From: Photorhabdus cinerea
GTDB taxonomy: Bacteria > Pseudomonadota > Gammaproteobacteria > Enterobacterales > Enterobacteriaceae
Length of the DNA stretch: 64,000 nucleotides
Assembly (NCBI RefSeq): GCF_011189575.1
Contig: NZ_PUJW01000011.1
Span: forward strand, 113,786 to 177,785
Direction of reading: 5' to 3'
The notes under the pieces were generated by a model. The model saw nothing but the letters and a program-made list of their open reading frames with translations, did no database searches and was not told the origin of the DNA. The translations under genes and the position numbers were made by a program. Positions 61,353 through 64,000 of the stretch are shown here, piece by piece. The first letter of the stretch is position 1; each line of letters begins with the position of its first letter.

Positions 61353-61940
61353 ATGTCTGATTCTAATCAATTTATGCAAGCGATTAATGCATTCGTTGAT
61401 AAATATCAGCGTAATGCTGAAACTGTCGTTAAAGTTGCAAGTATGAGGATTCTTGCAAAGCTTGTGGATATATCGCCAGTGGGTAATCCTGAATTGTGGA
61501 AAGTAAACAAAACGGCGAGAGATTACAATGAGGCTGTATTTGAACATAACGAAATGCTCAGATTAGATCCCGATAATCTTACGCCAAAAAGAAAATGGCT
61601 TAAAAAGCGGGCTCGTGTCAATGATAGTATGGATTACTACAAGCCAGCTGGTTATACCGGCGGAGCATTTCGTGGTAACTGGCAAGTGTCGTTTAATGAA
61701 CCCGCAGAGGGAGAAACTAATCGTATTGATAAAAAGGGCAATATGACGAAAGCTGTTGGTAATTTAATGATTGATCAGTTTAAGGTTGGTATGAAAGCTA
61801 TTTACTTCACAAACAATCGCCCTTACTCATATAAGCTTGAATTCGGTCACTCGTCACAAGCTCCAAATGGAATGATAAGAGTGACAGCAGAAGAGGCTGC
61901 AAGTATGTTCAGGGATGCCGCCGCTGAGGTGAATGAATGA
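61353..61940 (+). CDS. HK97 gp10-like tail completion protein
   Basis: A 195-residue protein with FVDKYQRNAETVVKVASMRI, SPVGNPELWKVNKTARDY, AGYTGGAFRGNWQVSF and the end RPYSYKLEFGHSSQAPNGMI, VTAEEAASMFRDAAA, the pattern of the HK97-gp10 family (neck/tail completion). The middle insert (about 48-85) is longer than in HK97. It is followed by the tail terminator gene with a four-base overlap. Confidence 0.82.
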   Translation: MSDSNQFMQAINAFVDKYQRNAETVVKVASMRILAKLVDISPVGNPELWKVNKTARDYNEAVFEHNEMLRLDPDNLTPKRKWLKKRARVNDSMDYYKPAGYTGGAFRGNWQVSFNEPAEGETNRIDKKGNMTKAVGNLMIDQFKVGMKAIYFTNNRPYSYKLEFGHSSQAPNGMIRVTAEEAASMFRDAAAEVNE

Positions 61941-62350
61941 GTACATCAAAGATAATCAGTCTTATTAAAGCTTATGTTGGTGATTGGGCTGCTAAATATA
62001 ATTTCCCTGTTGAGTATTCGAATATTGAATTTACCGATACTGAAAGTATGTATTTGCAGTGCCATGTTATGCCCGCTGCGACTGATAATATTGGTCTTGC
62101 ATTGGATATGCAGATATATCGCGGGATTGTGCAAGTTAATATTGTTACGAAAGCCGGGAGGGGGGAAGCTGAAGCGCTATCTATTTCCGAGCAATTATGT
62201 AATTTGTTAAAAAACGGATACGAAATCGTTGATGATGATTTCAAGGTCTATTTTAACGGCGAGCCAACTGTTTACCCCGGTATCCAAAATCACGTTCATT
62301 ACGTAATACCCGTCAGCGTACCGTATCGCGCTGATGTTAATGTTAATTAA
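61937..62350 (+). CDS. Tail terminator protein (DUF4128-like)
   Basis: A 137-residue protein matching phage tail terminators (KIISLIKAYVGDWAAKYNFP, YLQCHVMPAATDNIGLALDM, QIYRGIVQVNIVTKAGRGEA, IPVSVPYRADV). It caps the tail tube and joins to the head. It overlaps the preceding gene by four bases. Confidence 0.82.
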   Translation: MSTSKIISLIKAYVGDWAAKYNFPVEYSNIEFTDTESMYLQCHVMPAATDNIGLALDMQIYRGIVQVNIVTKAGRGEAEALSISEQLCNLLKNGYEIVDDDFKVYFNGEPTVYPGIQNHVHYVIPVSVPYRADVNVN

Positions 62351-62373
62351 TGATAAACAGATTAATTAATACT

Positions 62374-62395
62374 ACCGCTTAATTGCGGTTTTTTT
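62374..62395 (+). terminator. Terminator before the tail tube gene
   Basis: ACCGC-TTAATT-GCGGT followed by TTTTTTT. Confidence 0.85.
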
Positions 62396-62416
62396 ATGCC
62401 TAATATGAGGTGAAGC

Positions 62417-63079
62417 ATGGCATTTAACATTCCCAATGGCTCAAAAGTTTACATTTCAAATGAACTGGGTAAGTCCGCAAATATTACGGCGGCGACTAAT
62501 GACAAAGAAGTTGTTTTGACCGTAGATAATTTAAACGAGATTAAAGCCGGCGATATCGTACAGATCGAGTCTGGTTGGTCAAAAATGAAAGGGGCATTCC
62601 GCGTTAAAGTGGCATCAGGAACATCGGTTACCCTGGAGGGGATGGATACAACCGATAAAGATAATTTTCCACCCGGTGGTTCTGTTGGAACAATTAAGAA
62701 GGTTGTTGCATTTACCCGAATTGAGCAGGTTTTAACGGTAAGTATTGAGGGCGGGGACCAGCAATCGACAACTGTCCAGTTCCTTGAAGATGACCAAGCT
62801 CAAAACGTAGATACGTTCAAGAACGCGGTAGTGATGACGTTCAATTTTGCGTATGACCCGACATTACATGCTCACAATCTACTGATTGGTTTTGATGAAA
62901 GTAAGGAACTGGTGACAGTCTATTTCTTTAATAAGAAAGCCGGTCATGATCGCTATTTTAATGCCACGGTTTCATATCAGGAAATCCCGAAAACGGCTAT
63001 CAACGAGGTTGAAAACATTGATGTGAAATTCTCGCTGCGTTCTAAGCAAATGATCTATGTGAGATCAGCAAAAAAGTAA
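62417..63079 (+). CDS. Major tail tube protein (short form; probable -1 frameshift extension)
   Basis: A 220-residue tail tube protein: MAFNIPNGSKVYISNELGKS, VDNLNEIKAGDIVQIESGWS, the repeated VSIEGGDQQSTTVQFLEDDQ and the end VKFSLRSKQMIYVRSAKK. It polymerises into the hexameric tube of a flexible non-contractile tail. The last codons are GCA AAA AAG TAA, so the sequence A_AAA_AAG stands directly before the stop; slippage there would extend the protein by 42 residues to 63204 (see separate entry). The tail chaperone gene begins at 63167. Confidence 0.9.
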   Translation: MAFNIPNGSKVYISNELGKSANITAATNDKEVVLTVDNLNEIKAGDIVQIESGWSKMKGAFRVKVASGTSVTLEGMDTTDKDNFPPGGSVGTIKKVVAFTRIEQVLTVSIEGGDQQSTTVQFLEDDQAQNVDTFKNAVVMTFNFAYDPTLHAHNLLIGFDESKELVTVYFFNKKAGHDRYFNATVSYQEIPKTAINEVENIDVKFSLRSKQMIYVRSAKK

Positions 63080-63204
63080 CTACGGTATCTGGGGAGTCCT
63101 TTGATACTGATAAAACAGTAACAAAGCCAAATTCAGATACCGATGCTAATAATTTACAGGTGAATAATGAGTCAGATTACATTAAATCCAAATCCAACAT
63201 TTAA
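63070..63204 (+). other. Probable programmed -1 frameshift site and C-terminal extension of the tail tube
   Basis: The heptamer A_AAA_AAG (63070-63076) is in register with the tail tube frame and is followed at once by the stop. Six bases later CGGTATC (63083-63089) pairs with GATACTG (63103-63109), a seven-base stem with one G-U pair and a 13-base loop. After a -1 slip the frame stays open for 42 codons to the TAA at 63202-63204: VTTVSGESFDTDKTVTKPNS, DTDANNLQVNNESDYIKSKS, NI. The extension overlaps the start of the next gene. Frameshifted tail-tube extensions are known from other siphoviruses. Confidence 0.6.
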
Positions 63205-63478
63205 AGAAGTGGTGAAAATAACCGTACCAGGTGGTGGTGAAGGTGAATTAACTTTTGAATTCAAACATTATCCGTTGAGTAAGCTGGCTGAAATGGGAAA
63301 ACAGGATGGCATGACGAACGATAAATTCATCTTGTCTATTGTCTGTGGATGGGGGTTTAAAGAACACGAATTTAATCAAGAAAACCTGGATACATTACTT
63401 GATAATTATCCACAGGCTTACGAAGCAATAATTACCACTTATTACCAGTCTCTTGGCCTGTTCCGCGAAAAAAACTAA
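63167..63478 (+). CDS. Tail assembly chaperone, short form (gpG-like)
   Basis: A 103-residue chaperone (FEFKHYPLSKLAEMGKQDGM, FILSIVCGWGFKEHEFNQEN, LLDNYPQAYEAIITTYYQSL). It ends CGC GAA AAA AAC TAA, carrying the slippery heptamer A_AAA_AAC (63469-63475) directly before the stop, as in lambda G/GT and its relatives. With its frameshifted form it helps the tape measure assemble tail tubes. Confidence 0.9.
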   Translation: MSQITLNPNPTFKEVVKITVPGGGEGELTFEFKHYPLSKLAEMGKQDGMTNDKFILSIVCGWGFKEHEFNQENLDTLLDNYPQAYEAIITTYYQSLGLFREKN

Positions 63479-63771
63479 TTGCGGTTGCGCGGGCACTATA
63501 TACAAAACCCCAATCCGAATTTGAATTGGAAATGCTCGGTGATATCGCTGACGACGTTGAAGTCTGGCCGGATGTATGGGAGTCATTTCTGACATTTCAA
63601 GCCATGTCTACGCAATGGCGTGTGGGTGCAGCCGGTGCAACAGGACTTGATTACAATGTCTTACATTCAGTTATGGATTTAATCGACGTAAATGACCGCG
63701 CAACTGTGTTTAATGATATTAGAGTGATGGAACGTGAAGCTCTAATAATCATGCATTCAGAAAATAGTTAA
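63475..63771 (+). CDS. Frameshift extension of the tail chaperone (gpGT-like)
   Basis: The -1 frame, entered at 63475, reads LIAVARALYTKPQSEFELEM, LGDIADDVEVWPDVWESFLT, TQWRVGAAGATGLDYNVLHS and ends at 63771. It has no own start near the 5' end; translation as the end of a fused G-T protein of about 201 residues is the expected arrangement. The WPDVW and TQWRV segments match the T-part family (DUF1799-like) of siphophage tail chaperones. Confidence 0.88.
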   Translation, partial: LIAVARALYTKPQSEFELEMLGDIADDVEVWPDVWESFLTFQAMSTQWRVGAAGATGLDYNVLHSVMDLIDVNDRATVFNDIRVMEREALIIMHSENS

Positions 63772-63773
63772 TC

Positions 63774-63802
63774 AGCCTCGGTATTCACTGAGGCTTTCTT
63801 TT
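63774..63802 (+). terminator. Terminator after the tail chaperone genes
   Basis: AGCCTC-GGTATTCACT-GAGGCT stem followed by TTCTTTT, three bases after the stop. Confidence 0.85.
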
Positions 63803-63852
63803 ATGTGCTTCACACGCACGAATCAGATAAAACCCAGAACCTTTTCACAAAT

Positions 63853-63920
63853 GCACCCTTGAGGACTGCCAGCGGTTGGCTGCCTTCTGGGGCTGGTATT
63901 CCTGTGTGACAAGGGTTCAT
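63853..63920 (+). ncRNA. C4-like structured RNA (copy 2)
   Basis: ACCCTT (63855-63860) pairs with AAGGGT (63911-63916), GAGGA with TTCCT inside, and CAGC-GGTTG-GCTG forms an inner hairpin; TTCAT follows the outer stem as in copy 1 (52768-52836). The outer stems differ in sequence but both pair, and GAGGA, CAGC/GCTG, TTCCT and GGTTCAT are kept. It stands just upstream of the gene beginning at 63941. Resemblance to C4 antisense RNA is inferred from architecture and position. Confidence 0.55.
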
Positions 63921-63940
63921 TTTTGAGCAGGTAATAAGCC

Positions 63941-64000
63941 ATGAATAATATTTTCCCAATGGAGTATGAAAAACAGTTGTTCCCATTTAGTAATGAATGT
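63941..64000 (+). CDS. Phage regulatory or antirepressor gene, cut by the window edge
   Basis: Twenty codons open to the end of the window: MNNIFPMEYEKQLFPFSNEC. ATG 63941 follows GAGCAGGTAATAAGCC. The start resembles Bro-N/antirepressor proteins of phages, and the preceding C4-like RNA fits this, but too little is visible to be sure. Confidence 0.5.
   Translation, partial: MNNIFPMEYEKQLFPFSNEC

Noticed and set aside
1..64000. CRISPR arrays or complete insertion sequences
   Set aside because: No regularly spaced repeats, and no transposase with terminal inverted repeats, were seen; the repeated DNA is ERIC, LuxR modules, toxin module and the yhfS fragment.

Overview
The window looks like a chromosome segment of an enterobacterium of the genus Photorhabdus (Morganellaceae). 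The inference rests on core genes very close to enterobacterial fliZ, putA, putP, wrbA, cycA, dsdCXA and yhf genes, AT-rich intergenic DNA, four 127-bp ERIC elements, and above all the clusters of small PAS4-LuxR regulators that are a hallmark of that genus. No species assignment was possible without a search. LAYOUT: 1-9.3 kb is conserved core: fliZ, the divergent putA/putP proline pair, wrbA, cycA and a tRNA-Lys(CTT). 9.3-11.3 kb is a small accessory module: a putative membrane-active toxin, an overlapping four-helix membrane protein that could be its immunity protein, and gene remnants. 11.4-19.1 kb carries an Ail/OmpX-family outer-membrane protein, a PLP-dependent decarboxylase and the D-serine locus dsdC/dsdX/dsdA. 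19.3-27.8 kb has a two-HKD phospholipase D-like protein, an alkene reductase, a SnoaL-like protein, an Rrf2 regulator, and a LacI-type regulator divergent from a PTS IIA-IIB-IIC operon with two candidate operators in between. 27.9-44.9 kb is an accessory island: three copies of one LuxR module (transcription order type 3, type 2, type 1), one of them with the HTH deleted from its type-3 gene and another with its type-3 gene decayed. Between copies A and B lie a decayed RpiR/SIS regulator, a short duplicate of the 5' end of yhfS, a Fim-type tyrosine recombinase and a yhf operon (yhfZ-Y-X-php-U-T-S) that lacks yhfW. 45.1-46.0 kb is a decayed second copy of the 9.4-11 kb toxin module. 46.07-64 kb is a prophage with a long-tail (siphovirus-like) plan: repressor and AlpA genes on the minus strand, truncated ninG, antiterminator Q, DNA methyltransferase, lysis cassette (holin, endolysin, Rz/Rz1), terminase, portal, head morphogenesis, scaffold, P22-like coat, connectors, tail terminator, tail tube and tail chaperones. 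It runs off the right edge; no integrase or replication genes are visible. HOW THE GENES WORK TOGETHER: the core part is largely amino-acid uptake and breakdown (proline; D-serine, D-alanine and glycine). The accessory part is regulatory and host- or competitor-directed. Points judged most worth a second look: a probable programmed -1 frameshift at the stop codon of the tail-tube gene (A_AAA_AAG plus a hairpin), directly upstream of the canonical frameshift in the tail chaperone pair; two C4-like structured RNAs before phage regulatory genes; an apparent ATA start codon of yhfX; the duplicated yhfS 5' end overlapping the recombinase start; and the three-fold LuxR module.
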